A DNA stretch of 64,000 bases from Nemania diffusa. Taxonomy: Eukaryota; Ascomycota; Sordariomycetes; Xylariales; Xylariaceae. The stretch covers positions 3,038,001-3,102,000 of the forward strand of contig JBBPUQ010000001.1 of assembly GCA_038501195.1 (NCBI GenBank). The letters run 5' to 3'. The notes under the pieces were generated by a model, which saw only the letters and a program-made list of their open reading frames with translations, was not told the origin of the DNA and did not search any database. Below are positions 1-13,100 of this stretch, piece after piece. How positions within the stretch are numbered: position 1 is the first letter of the stretch; every line of letters starts with the position of its first letter. The position numbers and the translations under genes are program-made.

Positions 1-3000
1 CGGCCGCTATCTCTAGACTGGATTGCTGATCAGAGCCTAGAGTTGGAGAGACACCCGCTCATGTTTAATGACTTCTAGTCTTGCGATGAGCTGTCGGCTT
101 GCAGCCTCGTAGATCGACCAGCGTTTAACCGCACCAGTTATAATAAATACCTCAACTCGTAGGCATCACCAATGAAGCAATATATGATGCTCATAGAGTT
201 GACGAGCTACCGACGCCACTCTATAATGGATGCAGTTGTCATATCATTCTTATTGTGACCTATACCGAACTACACTAATGGGTTAGCTGAAATATTATAA
301 TCCATCGTAAGGCACGTAACTATGTCACATCGCGTCCTTTTTCCTTTCTTTTTCTTTTATGAGTATTATGTTTCCGGCTACAAGACAAAATTCACGTCAA
401 CCGCGCAACAAATACTTCCGGCCTAATCTCTGCAGCAAATGATATATAGGAAAAAGATAAGCCCCCTTGTCCCCAACTTCGTCGGGTCATATATGCTTGA
501 ATTAAGAGACCTGCAGTGAGATCAAAAAGATGGTGCAGATGCGTATGCATGACATTCACGATAGTTTTCGAGATGAACGAGTGGTTTACCGTCGAAGCCT
601 GCCTCATCTCTGGGCTAATCTCCTGGATGGCTATGCGGCATCTAGAGGCGCCACCCGAGCGTGATGAAGATCTGCTTATGCCTGTCTTCTCCTGAAAGCT
701 TTGGGACTAAGTACCCGAGGCATGGGCGGCATCTCCTAGCGCGAGCCCCAACATACGCATAGACACCAAAGTACCTGGGAGAACAGTGCCGAGCCCAGGG
801 GCATTGGCGCAAAAGATGCGTATATTTCCTCTTGCGAGATACGCGCGGCAACAGTAGCGGGACCTCGAAATGCTTCTCAAGGTAACATACCCTGTGCTGA
901 CGAATGCGAGGCCTATTCGGGGCGTTTCTTCCCGACTATTACACGGGCGACAAAAAAAAATACCACTGCGTCGAGGCGCGCCTCAATGTGTACCCCTCAC
1001 CGAGAGGAAGGGAGCGAATGGGGGTGACCGATACGCAGGTCGGGCAAGGTTGCTCTGCTATCGATGTCTACCCTATGCTGTCTATCTGCATGTTGTGGTG
1101 TGATCACTAATTCGCTGGGATCCCGAGAAAAGCATCCCGGTCAGGCGGGCATGGATTAAGACGCATACCCTGCGGTACGGAAGAAGCACAGTGTGGTCAA
1201 AGAAGGGTCCGCGCCACGAGCCAGCTTTTGGAGCACCGTCTGCGCATATCTACTACATACAAATTGGGACTGGTACGAATGTAATGTACACTACTCTCTG
1301 CGTATCTACACCACTGATAGAGAGCTGGGTTACGTACGATTGTGCAGGAGGAGGAGGAGGAATTAAAAAAAAAAAGTGCTCGAGGATGTGATTACGATGC
1401 CGATTCTTCTCACATGAGATCACATGCAGACACCAGGCTCGTCTTTGCTGGTGATCTGACGCATCCAAGGTCCAGGGTAACTCGGACGTCAGCAGACGCG
1501 CTTCGATGACCAAAACGCAGCATGGTATGGCATGCAATGGCTGTGCGATCTGTTTCTGGAACTGTTTGCGATCCTGTATCTGGTGCCGGGCGCCGGTGGA
1601 CCAGCATTACAGCACACGCAGCTGTTTTTTTTTTCTTGGGCAGGGCTGTGCTGTCCACTTCCAATGCAGCGGCCGCCATGCAGATGGGTTTGGGTGAGAA
1701 TTCATCATGGCCATTTAAGTTGTAAGTATGTAGGTATAGAAGCATGCCATTACACTACGGCCAAGAGCTGTGCTTGGATGGGACACGCTGCAGCAGATCC
1801 GACCGGTCACAGATCAACAATACCTATTCCGCTTGCTGGATTGGGCTGTTTACTTCGGCGGTTGTTGTTTCGGCGAACTGCCATGTTGAAGGTAGGTAGG
1901 TAGGTACCTACTTGTAGGCTTCGTCGTCGCTCTTAGGGATTTGCTTTTCCTCGTCACATCCAGGTCAGGACGGCGGATGTGATGAGGTGGATGTAACCGG
2001 CGAAGTTTGCTTCGCCGATATGTGACGAATCCCCAGTGGGAATACCTACGCCATTCCCGAAGGAGCGTCAACGCCTCGTGGTTCAACGTGCAAGTTATAT
2101 CCCAGGGTCGTAGAGCGACTGGGTCCTCGGGCTGCAGTGCAGTGGCATTGCAGCAGCCACAATGATCGGCGGCGAGTATGTAGAGCACGAACCGTCCAGG
2201 TAACCGTCGAAGTCGAAATGTTTCGAGAAGTCGTGCGGAGATTAAAGCGGTTACCTCTACCTAGTGTACCTGGATACCTAGTGTATGGAATTGACCGTGT
2301 AGCAGGTAGTGTAGCTTGGCAATCATAGCGAAAGTACGTACAATAGGTCTCCGTGTCTCGCTACCGAAGATCGGCCAACGTTCATGGGTGTCTTCAGCCT
2401 CTTAACGGTCATGCCCAATAGGTACCATCTCGAATCCAGAATCGATTTGGCCCTGACCGCCAGACTTGGACGAATCAAAGCGAGGCGAGACGTTCCATTT
2501 CTGTGTTGTTCAAATGTCAGCCCAAGAGTACGGTTGACGAGGTGGCTGCATCTTGATGGCTGTAGGTGACACCGACTGGTCGCTATTCGGCGGCCGCCCT
2601 GCTGTCAAGCTCCTGCAAAAAGCCAACCATGTATCTTCTCAAGGTCACTACCCAATAGGACCCCGTTAGGCCAATCACACCGCGGATGGAACATAATGGT
2701 CTGAGGGTCTAGGCCGGCCGCTCCCAGTCTGTTCCATTGGCGGGCGAGGAGGCATACAGTACAGTCAACCGCCCACGCTCATACATCCTTAGGGTTCCAT
2801 TGGCAACTTGCTGCGATGTTGGTAGGTAGTGCTGTGTAAACTGTCATGCTCCGTAGCATTCATTTGTCCGCGCTGGTTGAACCAGAGGGGCAGAAGTACT
2901 GGCATTCGAAAGGGCGAGCTTGATATAAGCCGCCGATCCTACGTAAGGGGCACTCGTACATGCGAAGTGATTGGACGGGATCCTTCTCGACTTCACGCTT

Positions 3001-6000
3001 TCCGAATAAGCGCCTTATACATACATAGCTTGACCCGGGAGCTCGCGCGGATGAGGGAAATCCGAAAGTTCCGTGTTCTGGGGTGGTTTGTTTACCTAGC
3101 AGTAGTTTAGATAGAGTTGGGCTTAGCCGATTCTATAGTCAGGTCGTCTGACACCCATTTATATATGTATATATCTACACCGAGTCAATCTGACGCGACA
3201 GAGATGGGTACCATACAACAGCAGGCGGCCCGAGGCGCAGCGCAGGAGGCAGCGTGCCAAGTCCTCGGGGATGAGTGTCTGTGACAATGGAGTAGGGCCG
3301 GCTATAGTATTATACCATGGGTTTCCCTGAAACATTTTGCCCTCCGCATGTATTTGGTTGGCTGTGACGGATGGGGCAATTCTGTACCGAGGAAATACAC
3401 TATGTATGTATAGGAGTAGTAATTGCGTGTTAGCTAATCTAGTCTAGCATATGTCTCATAAGGGCAGCCGTTTACCGGCTTGCTTCTTCCTTGTACGTAG
3501 TATTAGATAAACTCAGTAGATAGATAGATATCTAGTGTGACATTATTGGCACATCTACCTACTTTGGCAATCGATGGATGGGCGGATCTGAACCAGGGAT
3601 TAGCTGAATAGTTAGCTGACTCCCCAACTGTATTCTCACTAGATCGAGCAAGGGTTCACTCTCATTCTCTGAAATGAGGCATACCGGGTGCGTGCGTACG
3701 TACATATAATCTCTACCCATCGGGGCTCGCGTCGGAATAGCGGCGCGAATAGAAGAACGTTGGCCCGATACGACAGACGGACGTTCAACGAGAAGAGCGG
3801 ATGGCGGTAAGGACTGCGGAGTGAGGCGAAGTGAGGCGGACTCGGCAGCCGTCGTATTGGTCTAGTGCTCACGTTCTCTCTAAACTCATTTCGTGCATTG
3901 GTTTGGAAGCCAAGAGCTTGATTTCATACAGCACGCTCATCATGAAGCTTTGAGTCAGAGCGAGCATATTTAATCGCTCAGCGGGATAGGCCGGAGCTGA
4001 TGCAGCTCTGGCCTGACTTGGCTGCAGGGTCTTGCATCTCACGTACCTGTACTTCTCTGGTCAACAGCATCACAGAACATCAAGTTTCCCGATGGAGCAT
4101 CCAGTGCATTGCGCAAGGCTGAGGGAGGGTCCAGCTCTCTCATTCATGAAGAGGTAGTCCGATTAGTGGGCTTCCCGTTTGTAAGCAAGTTCCAAGTGTA
4201 ACCTACCTGCAACCTACCTAGCACATAAACAGCATCGCGGGTTTTGCAGCTGCTTACCTCTCGGACGTTATGAGCTGTTGTTAAATTTCCCGTTCTAATT
4301 CAGGTAGTACATATCACCTACTAGTACTTAGTTTAATGATAGACTCGAGCTAGATAGTCAGTGATGGAGAGTCTCAGGTGGGTGTAACTCAAAGGGTACG
4401 ATCCCCCTTGTTCACTGTTTGTTAAGCGAGTAGTAGGATGAGTGTACATACATAGGTAGTGCATATTATCTCAACACTACTATTCTAACTAAGGGACCAG
4501 GATCAGTTTAATCTAAAAATGGAGAGTTATGTGATGCCACGCCTGTTACGAACAATAGGCATGTTGCCTTCTGCGTTTCCCTAGTAGATCGATGGCTCCA
4601 TGCTGCGAAGACTTGGGGCGTGTTATTGAATGATGGTGAATGTCAAAACAAGGTAGCAATCCTCAAGGGTGTGTACATTACTAGTTGACCATGACTACGC
4701 AAAGTACTCTGCATCGGAATTAAACACGGCCGTACTAGTTATTTGATACAATAATAAATACAAGTTCCTGTAGGTGTTGTAGATCATGATATAAGTGTGT
4801 CAATAGCCGCATATGACCTCTATGTAATATTCACTCTGCATTCCTGTGTGATGCCCAATGCGCGCGACGCTGCCTGAGGTTTGTTTGCTTATTCGACGTA
4901 TGTGTATGTCTGCCTGTCCCCCGGCAAACTCCAACAACTCCGCCGGCTACTGCATCGGCTCCGACCACTACAAGTTATTAGCGGATTAATAATCAGGAGA
5001 TAAAAGGCAAAGCTTGCGAGATTAAGCTGACATAGCGACATAACTATAGGCTACCTGAGGACACGAGGTTGGTTCAAGATGTGTAAGTAAGTAGAGGGGT
5101 ATGTGCAAGAGGAGAACTACGCATAAGGTAGCAGGCTCACGAAGTCTCGGACCACTTGTACAGGTTACCTCCTATACTGCCAGCTTAGAAGCGACTGTCT
5201 ATATTCTGTATCATGTGAAGTGACTTTTCTCTGACAACTTGCAGAACACTTACAAGCTTAATTGACGGTTTACAACATTGCCAGCCTTTACGATGTGGTG
5301 AGTATAGACAGTTAGTAAGTGAGCTTAAGTACCCAAGGTATATCACTCTACATGTAGCTCTTATCTAGTGAGCTAATACTAGATATAAGTTCTCACAGAG
5401 TCATAGTACTTGAGCCTAACACTGGAGGTATACTCAGGCACTCGACGTGGGTAGACTCTAGGTACAGTACTTCCGCACGTGGCGGCGTTACCTGCGAGGA
5501 GGGTCCCCCAACCTCCAACGTGCATTGCGCCGCAGATTTGTGGCTATAACCTTTTTCTCAACACGCTACAAGTTTATACCTTGGTAAGCAAGTGGTCTGT
5601 ATCTAGAACATAGCTATACTCCCCAAAAGCTTCTAGAGGCTTGAAGCCGTTCTGTCTTCCGGCGGCTTCTGCAGGCTCGCTTATTAGCAGCAATGCTAAC
5701 GTACGCGGCTTTTTGCACTGCACCCCGGGAACTGGCGAGGATGATGTCCCAGGGTTGTAGGTATATACATCATACTGGAGGTTTACTGGTACTAGGAGAC
5801 GCTTTCCATTGGCCGTCGAGATACCTACGTATTGTTTCTACCCCCAGGAGTCTGGTTATTCTCATGTATGGGGAAGCACCCTTTCCCTTCTTCCCTGTCA
5901 GCAATCAGCACCGAAGGCTGACCATGCTTGACATACCTACCTACTCTTCACCTTGTTGCAGATATAGACAATCCTGGCTGTGCATCAAGCTGGGGTTGGT

Positions 6001-6649
6001 CCCTGGGAGTTGATCTCCATGGTCCCATCGTGGATCCTGATCAAGAGCCATAACAACGTTCCGACCCCGTGATCCCATTCGAAGCAGAGCACCCTTGTCC
6101 AGAGAAATGCCATGCCCGGGTACACGACCATTGGCAAGGATGATTCATTCGCTGTGGCGCGCTGGATAGCATATTCTTGGTCATGTGAACAAGATGATCA
6201 AGCTCGAGCCTGATCTTCTATCGCTCACCGCCTGCACCGCTCAACCCAATGGTGGAGTCTAGCATGACTCCCCATGGGCGACGCTGCTGCCGGTACCGGT
6301 ACAGCATGTAGGCTGTACAGACAACAAATGTGTGTGACGTACTGCCGTTTTATTAAGCATCGCCGTTGGCGCTGGCCGGTAGATTGATTACGCCACAAAT
6401 ATGCATTCGTATCCCATGGGCTATTTGTGAATCCCCTGGAATCTTGAGGTTAGGGTATGTACAGTACGGATACCTACGAGAAGGGTGTGCTGGGTAGCTA
6501 TGCTGAACCTGGGGTCGAGATTACGGTACGCTACCCAACAAGAAGCGTGGCGTGAGGGGTCGAGCCGATAATCCTGCACCAAGACTACATGTATTAGGTA
6601 TAGTTTCAGCTGCGGAGAGAAGGGGAAAAAAATTATTTCTGGCATCACC
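1..6649. other. gene desert, left part
   Basis: I see no supportable gene here. Open frames on both strands are short (mostly under 110 codons), lack recognisable motifs and have no exon-like partners joined by plausible introns. The sequence is of mixed composition, with many TAC/GTA-rich words (tacgta, gtatgta, gtaggtag). No tRNA or rRNA was recognised by eye. It could hold non-coding transcripts or decayed repeats, but nothing in the sequence proves either. Confidence 0.6.
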
Positions 6650-6676
6650 AAAAAAAAAAAAAAAAAAAAAAAAAAA
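6650..6676 (+). repeat. poly(A) tract, 27 nt
   Basis: This is an uninterrupted run of 27 A residues, preceded by a smaller A-rich stretch at about 6625-6632. Such a tract can be a plain mononucleotide microsatellite or the 3' tail of a retroposed sequence. I see no open frame or convincing target duplication that would favour retroposition. Confidence 0.9.
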
Positions 6677-8790
6677 CCATGACAAGGTTTCACGTCAAGA
6701 TAACAAGCGCCACATCCGCCTTGCCCCTTTTCCGCTTTATGTAGACTAACTACGGATCGTTCGTTACACGCCTTGAATAGCGCTCTAATAGGAATCAGAA
6801 ATAGTAGAGTATTGTAGACGCTAACCGGGGAGTGACTGTTAGCGGGGACCGGCATAGCCATTCGGGACAGTTCCCAGTGCTTGGTGAGACTTGGCTCATT
6901 CGATCCAAGTTCCGCACCGTCGGTTCATTAATTAAAAGGGTATTCTACCTGGAACATGTGTACTTCTCACGTACTAAAAGCACCGGGTAGATAGCTCATA
7001 CGTACTTACTCCGTAGAACATCTTTAGCACCAACCTACTTATAAGCTGTCTATGCGTACATGCTTAAGGCACTAGGCACTCGACGCCCCGACGTTAGAAC
7101 GGTTAGACAGCGCGTTATTGTTCCATAGTACGGAATTTTACATAGATCCGAGAATGGGCGAAACGCTATAATACGTACTGCTGTGGATAGTTATATTGCG
7201 TAGCTACGGCGGTCTACGTATTATGTATCCATGTGCTTATCTTCCTAAAAAAAAAAGTTTCATATTTATGACTTGCTGGCAAGATCCTGCCATGCTGAGA
7301 AGCATCGCGATTGGGTGACAAGGGGGCCGTACGTCTTTATGAGCGCATACTGTACGTACTGGGTATGTAAGTACCGTAGTAGTATAATTGTGAGGATTCG
7401 GGTTTTCTGTCCTCTGTACGCATATACGTAGCATTCGATGGCGGGAAGACGCCAACTCTTGTTGGCTAGTCCACTCTGGAGCTGCACAACATAACTTTGG
7501 GGCTAGAGATTGGCGTACGATAGAGTTCCTAGATCTGATCACAGCAATGACTGACATATGCATCGTCTCCTTATTCCTTACGCATACATACACTACTAAC
7601 AGGTATAGCCCATAGGTACATGGCGTCCGAGCGTAAAGCGAACCTTCGTATACCTATGTACTGGCATGAAGAAGTCAGATGATCGCGCGGATATGCGCCT
7701 GAAATTACGAATAAGGAGTAGTGGATGGATATATTCTAGAAGAAATTAGATCGGTTTGAAGAAAAGCCATTGGCCCACAGTGGCCTTGTCTTTCTCCGCT
7801 CTGCCATGGTATTGTACTTACTTATACAGTAGATGGGTACTGTACTGGTGTTTTCTGTACGTGTAGTAACTAGTTGGGCAAGTTACTGTAGGTAGGTAGG
7901 TATTCGAGATCTACTATGTATATGTATGCATGTATGTATCTAGCAGTATGTGAGATGAGATGCGCACGAGGAGGTGTAGCCGGGTCTCAGCACGATATTC
8001 TGTGCAGAGTACCGCCCGCGAGCCCGGGTCTGGTAGCCGTGATACGAGTATATTCTATTCGTACGCATATCCTCTGTACATCACATGTATGTATGTATCT
8101 ACATATACGTACTGCGTACATCCTATCATATCTCTGTGTGGCAGGTAGAACCGGCGCCGGCACTTTGATGTTGTACGTGCGATTAGCGCACTTATACGCA
8201 TGTGTATGCGCACATAGCTTGCGTGCATGGGTGCAGCAGAATACGCAGTACGTACGGTAGCGTATGCGTAGGTAGACGGTCAGAAGTAGTCTAGAAGAAA
8301 AAGGTCCAATGTGTCAAACATTTTCCTGCTCACGCGTGGCGAAACGCTGTAACGAGCTACCAGCTCTTTTCAGCCCTAGCCTCCAGAACACATGCCATGC
8401 CTCGTGCAAGGAAGTTCCTTGTATGACACATTTCCCACCGAGCAGGGGGGGGATATATCACAAGAATCGTGCCTGATTAGTAGCATCCGGCAAGCATCCG
8501 GCACTCCACCCCGAGGCGCTAGTTGGACGGTTAGGCTTATAATAAGCAGGGCGTCCCTGACAAGCATGGCAGCTTACACCATAACACCTCATGGTTTTCG
8601 AGATAGCCACCCAGTTAGTGGTGTAGATAGGTAGTAAGATCGTCGAACCCGTGGTGCGTGGTGTAGCGGATGTATGTAAGTAGAAGCGCACTAAATACTT
8701 ACGCAGCCTCGACGTCAGCAGGCATCTTGCTGTTTCTGCTCGTGTTTGGGGCATCTTTAGACGGCCCACCGGGCGAATCGGTGTATGTAC

Positions 8791-8848
8791 GTAGTATACT
8801 ACATAAGTATACCACCTATGTAGTATACTATGTAGTATACTATGTAGG
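8791..8848. repeat. palindromic gtagtatactac cluster
   Basis: A perfect 12-bp palindrome, gtagtatactac, occupies 8791-8802. Related units with a 12-bp period (tatgtagtatac) repeat at about 8818-8844, separated from the first by a degenerate inverted segment. The stretch could fold into nested hairpins on either strand. Confidence 0.7.
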
Positions 8849-9664
8849 TATGCAGCAGCAGCACAACCACTCAATCTTCACCATCCGACACGATACCACT
8901 TACATGCGTACAGTAGCTAGCTTACCTATGTAGTGAGGTAGTATATGTAGTATATGTACGCATACCAACCAACACGACACTACATAACCTACCATAACCA
9001 ACCTACAAATCATACTGCACTACTACCTACTACCAACTACTACTTTACATACATCCATCCATACTTACCTACATACGTCCATTTGATGCTCGTCGCCCAC
9101 TTGCCCGGTAATTCCTAGCCGGATGCGATCCGCGACTGCCGGCTCGGCGGCACGTGTCCCTAGTATAAGCTGAGTCTCTCGTACACTAGACTAGTTGTTG
9201 GAGGTGTTTCTGCTGGCGCTCGCAATTTGCCACCACGCCGAGGGATTCTCCATGCGCGCGCGCACTAGAAGCCCCCAGATCGAAGCTGCTGGGAAAGGAG
9301 GCGAAGCCACGGGCGGCGGTCTGAGCATCTAAGCATCTACGCATATCTGCAATGGCGTTGTATGTAGGTATGTATTCTGTACGTATACTGTCCTACGGTG
9401 CACTGCACTAGGTACTGTATGTATGTACTTAGGAAGAGTCCGCGGAAGAAAACGACCCTGAAATTGAGAATCCGTAACCCCATCTCGAGTCCCTGATCCC
9501 ATGGACATACGGTAGTACTCGGTTCGATGCGCAGTCCGACCCCCCGGACCGATTGATAAAGACGTATCCTAGAAAACGTAGCAGTGGTTTGCGAGGCCGC
9601 ATCGTGACATAGCTAGCTACCTAGTTGCTCTGCGCGCATACTCTGCACTTGTAAGTGCGCACGC

Positions 9665-9755
9665 ATTACTTGTAAGTAGGAGGTAGGCAGATAGGTAGGT
9701 AGATAGGTTGGTTGGTAGGTTAGGTAGATAGGTAGGTAGCACGATAGGTAGGTAT
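9665..9755. repeat. (GTAG)n-type degenerate tetranucleotide tract
   Basis: Repeated gtagg/ataggtaggtag units are interrupted by ggttggttgg and cacgat. It is a degenerate microsatellite and the strongest example of the GTAG/TACC words scattered through the intergenic DNA of this window. Confidence 0.75.
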
Positions 9756-10854
9756 TTCGTCACGCCCGTTGCTTGGCTCGACCAAGCACTGGTGCGTATT
9801 GCAGTGGCAGGTTATCGTCGCACTAATGAGGAACTAGTAGCCGGAACAAATCAAACGGGTTTGCTGTCTCATCTCACGCACCTTTTTCATCATTGGCCCG
9901 ATCCGTAGCACTAGCGACTACACACGTGTCCCCGTCGGCAATTACATGGCGAGGAAGACTAAGTAAAGGAGAGGAACGAAGCAGAGAATAAACCGCGTCA
10001 ATCACTCGTTGCAGTGTAGTAATGCCTCATGCGGAGTCCGAGCGAAGATCGCGGGACACTAGATAACCGCGTTTGCAAAAAAAGAAATCCGCATCGTCTC
10101 ACCGGTTCGGGAGGGAGGGTGGACGCCCTAGCGAGGCTGTCATCTAGCCGTGAGATGATCACTGCATACATACGCGGGTCACTCGGATCCTGAAGCCGAT
10201 GTCGTGATTGTGAAACACCAGGCCAGAAATGTCAGCTTAGAGACGCACGTTTGGGGTCCTCTCCCTCGCTCTCTGTGCGGGCTCGGGAAAACCGTACACA
10301 CACAGACTAGGCCGGTCTAATAATAAAAGTACTACCGATGTAATAAGGATGATGATAGCAATACCTCATCACATCCTGCTGCTGCCTATGAGCCATGCCA
10401 TGGGCCAGCTATGAGCTACGAACTATACTATCCAGGATCCATCCCGATAATATCACGAAGACAATGCCACAACCCACTTACCGGGGCGGGTAACCCGCCG
10501 ATTTCCTACTCGCTGGGCGAGCAGAGAGAGGGGACGAGGTTGCTGACCGGGTAATATATCGTCTCGCCGCGGCGGGCGGCAGCAACACGGCAGCCAGCGA
10601 CAATAACCATAACATAACAATAGCAACATACTAATAGGAAAGAAAGCATGTGCCATCGTGCGACAGCCGAGACATAGCCGCCGCCCTGATAGGCATTTTC
10701 TTCGGCTTGGCGGCTCGCCGTTAGTAGGTAATACTGACTGACCGTCTCGAGAAAAGAGCCGAGCCGAGCCAAGGATGTGACGGTAATGAAGACGACGACG
10801 TCGACAACGACCGACAGCGAGGACGGAGAGGGTCAAGACAAGTGGATACGCCGG

Positions 10855-10855
<1 letters not shown>

Positions 10856-10915
<60 letters not shown>

Positions 10916-10928
10916 GGACGGACAGACA
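10856..10928. repeat. (AGAC)n microsatellite
   Basis: About fourteen near-perfect agac units are followed by a short gacggacggacagacag variant tail. On the minus strand it reads as repeated Val-Cys-Leu-Ser codons, which explains the artificial long minus-strand frames here. Confidence 0.95.
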
Positions 10929-10970
10929 GCCAAATAAGCGATAGGTAGTTAGTCAATCAGTCTTGATACT

Positions 10971-10996
10971 GTGGTGGTGGTGGTGGTGGTGGTGGT
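10971..10996. repeat. (GTG)n microsatellite
   Basis: About eight perfect gtg/tgg units lie some 40 bp after the AGAC tract. No gene is associated with it. Confidence 0.92.
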
Positions 10997-11399
10997 TGGA
11001 GCCTCGCAGCAGTGTAAGTACCTATGCGTATAGGTAATCACGTTGTCGACAAATGCTCACTTCTCACTGCTCAATGCCCAATGCCCAATGCCCTATGCCA
11101 TGCCATGCCTTGCAGCGGCGACGATGGGCTATCGTCGGATATAGGCCGCACGAGGCTTGGCGATACATTTCTGCACATGCTGCGTCATGGTGGACTACCG
11201 TCCCAGTGCTCCGGGACTGTCAAGCCAGCCCAGCCTATGCCCACATCGATACCGTCCCGATCAGGCGATCCAATCCTATCTATCGTCCAGCCCTCTCGCT
11301 CTCGTGCCGGGTTCTCCGGGGTTTCTTCGTTAGGATCAATCAGGATTGGGATCAGGCTCGGCTTGTCAAGCCTGCATGAGGTACTTAACTCTGGCACGC

Positions 11400-11437
11400 G
11401 CAGCAGCAGTAGCAGCAGTAGCAGCAGCAGCAGCAGG
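11400..11437. repeat. (AGC)n microsatellite
   Basis: A tract of about twelve cag/agc units has two agt interruptions. It creates poly-Ser and poly-Leu shadow frames on the two strands. No surrounding coding signal was found. Confidence 0.92.
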
Positions 11438-11576
11438 CTGGACGAACGAAAACGGCGCGGCAAGACAAGGGGATCAGTGGGTGGTTGATCTGCCCGTTAT
11501 CCATCACTGATCAGTCAGTGCGCATAATCCTTCACCGCTTGACCGCCGACTTTTTCCAATTGTCGCAGTTCCTACC

Positions 11577-11775
11577 TACTGACACCACTTACACACACTA
11601 CTTACGCGCACTACTTACTTACACGCACTACTTGCGCGCACGCACTACCTGCACACACTACCTACGCATACAGTACATACACACTACGCACTACCTACAT
11701 ACAATAGGTAGGTATCTAAGATACTTACTACCACTACACTACTACGCTACCGCTACCGCTACCGCTACCACTACC
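11577..11775. repeat. degenerate cactacttacacg minisatellite and (GCTACC)n
   Basis: Repeated words of the type cactacttacacac, cactacttgcgcgc and cactacctacat run through about 11585-11700. They are followed by a (cgctac)n run with about four units at 11748-11771. The units vary in length by a few bases, so this is a degenerate array rather than a clean microsatellite. It holds no supportable gene. Confidence 0.7.
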
Positions 11776-11978
11776 TACATACTACAGAATACATACCTCT
11801 TGTCTACGCAGTATGTATGTATGTACTCTGCGCTAGAGACACTCCGCCTGAAAGCTCGGCAGACTCCACCCAGCTTTCGTTTCCGAAGCGCTGCCAATAA
11901 GACGGTTTGACATGTCCGGCTGACTCGTGAGCTTGCCCAGAGCAGGCAAGGTGTCAATGGCCATTTTTGGACCATGAT

Positions 11979-12062
11979 TATTATTATTATTATTTATTTT
12001 ATTATTATTTTTTTCTGCTGTCTCCCTGCTGTCTGGTCGGGCGTTTTTTTTTTTTTTTTTTT
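11979..12062. repeat. (ATT)n tract and 19-nt poly(T)
   Basis: An att/attt-rich tract at about 11979-12014 is followed, after 29 bp, by an uninterrupted run of 19 T at 12044-12062. These are simple sequence only. Confidence 0.9.
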
Positions 12063-12416
12063 GTTCAAGCACGTCTACCCACTCTACACTAGATAGGTAA
12101 TTCTAAAAGTATACTAATAATTTCTCAGGCCGCTGTCATTACACTACGGACCCACGTCGTCCATTGCCGCGAATTCTCTCCAAAAGGTACACTCCCTATC
12201 TATCTACTAGACACATACAACAGCATTGGTATGTATGTATGTATATATGTATGTATGTACGGTACATACACTATGCCATGTACGCTACCCTCTCTCTACA
12301 TGCCTCTGCACTACATACCCAGGTAGATACGTACATATATACATCCGTACAGACATACATACAACTACCTTGTCAAGTCTTGTTATAGCCCCTGGTCCAA
12401 CCTTGTCCCCAAGTCC

Positions 12417-12506
12417 CAGTCCCCGTCCCCGTCCCAGTCCCAGAAACCGAGTACATATAGATATACGTACATACATACATACATACATACATACATACAT
12501 ACATAC
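12417..12506. repeat. (CCCNGT)n and (CATA)n microsatellites
   Basis: A ccccgtcccagt-type hexamer run at about 12413-12443 is followed by about ten perfect cata units at 12468-12506. No coding region was recognised across them. Confidence 0.9.
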
Positions 12507-13069
12507 CTACATGCAGACCACATGCATTCTCATAAGGCTTGAGCAGAGGAACTTGATGGGACGCTGGCGCCCATTCCACCCATCCACGTCGATGTACGTG
12601 TACTTCATCATCATGGCCACGGCCGCCTGGGTTCCACTTGTGAGTCCACTTCTGGGCTCCATGATGCTATACGGTAGTCTGGTCCCATGAAGTTGGGACT
12701 TCGCCGTCTCCATATGTACTTTCTTTTCAGCATCGCCGGTTACACCTAGCATGGTCGGGGGAGGAGGAAGAGGAGGGGGGATCTTCTATTGCACTCCCAC
12801 TTGGGCTGTGATCCCGCCCTACACTAGACGCTCACTGTCACCGCCGCTTGGTCAAATATTAAAATAACCTTAATATCCGTAGCCTGCCCGCCATGGACAA
12901 GACAACGCCGGGCGTACAACCGGCTGCGTGACTATTATACCTATACCTACACTTATACCCATACTTATACATATACACACATACATACCTATACATATAC
13001 TTATACGCTCTCGTCGTTATCTACATACCCGTCCGTAGCTATCTATCATCATTGCAGTATTCTTCTTAC

Positions 13070-13100
13070 CTACTCCTCCTCTTCCTCGTCCTCCTCGCCC
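13070..13100 (+). promoter_or_regulatory. CT-rich tract upstream of the MFS gene
   Basis: A nearly pure pyrimidine run (tcctcctcttcctcgtcctcc-like) lies about 350 bp before the MFS start codon. CT-rich tracts near transcription starts are typical of filamentous ascomycete promoters. Its role here is inferred from position only. Confidence 0.35.

Larger units (their letters stand above)
6677..10855. other. gene desert, middle part with TACC/GTAG-rich DNA
   Basis: No gene is supported. The stretch is rich in short words built from GTAG, TACC, GTATGTAT and TACGTA. Dense patches lie at about 7890-7935, 8780-8850, 8930-9085 and 9665-9755, the last being a run of aggtaggtagataggt-type units. Open frames are short and biased by these repeats (Tyr/Cys/Met/Val-rich translations). 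Confidence 0.55.
10997..13069. other. gene desert, right part
   Basis: Apart from the listed simple repeats, nothing here supports a gene. Short CAATGCC units occur at about 11070-11107. Tata/cata-rich runs at about 12930-13015 precede the CT-rich leader of the MFS gene. Confidence 0.55.

Noticed and set aside
10453..10956. Minus-strand frame of 167 codons with Val-Cys-Leu-Ser repeats
   Set aside because: The repeats come from the AGAC microsatellite, and the rest has no motif or intron partner.
10856..12506. CRISPR-like array or centromere/telomere repeat
   Set aside because: The repeats are microsatellites without spacers; no TTAGGG telomere units were seen, and the AT content is not centromere-like.
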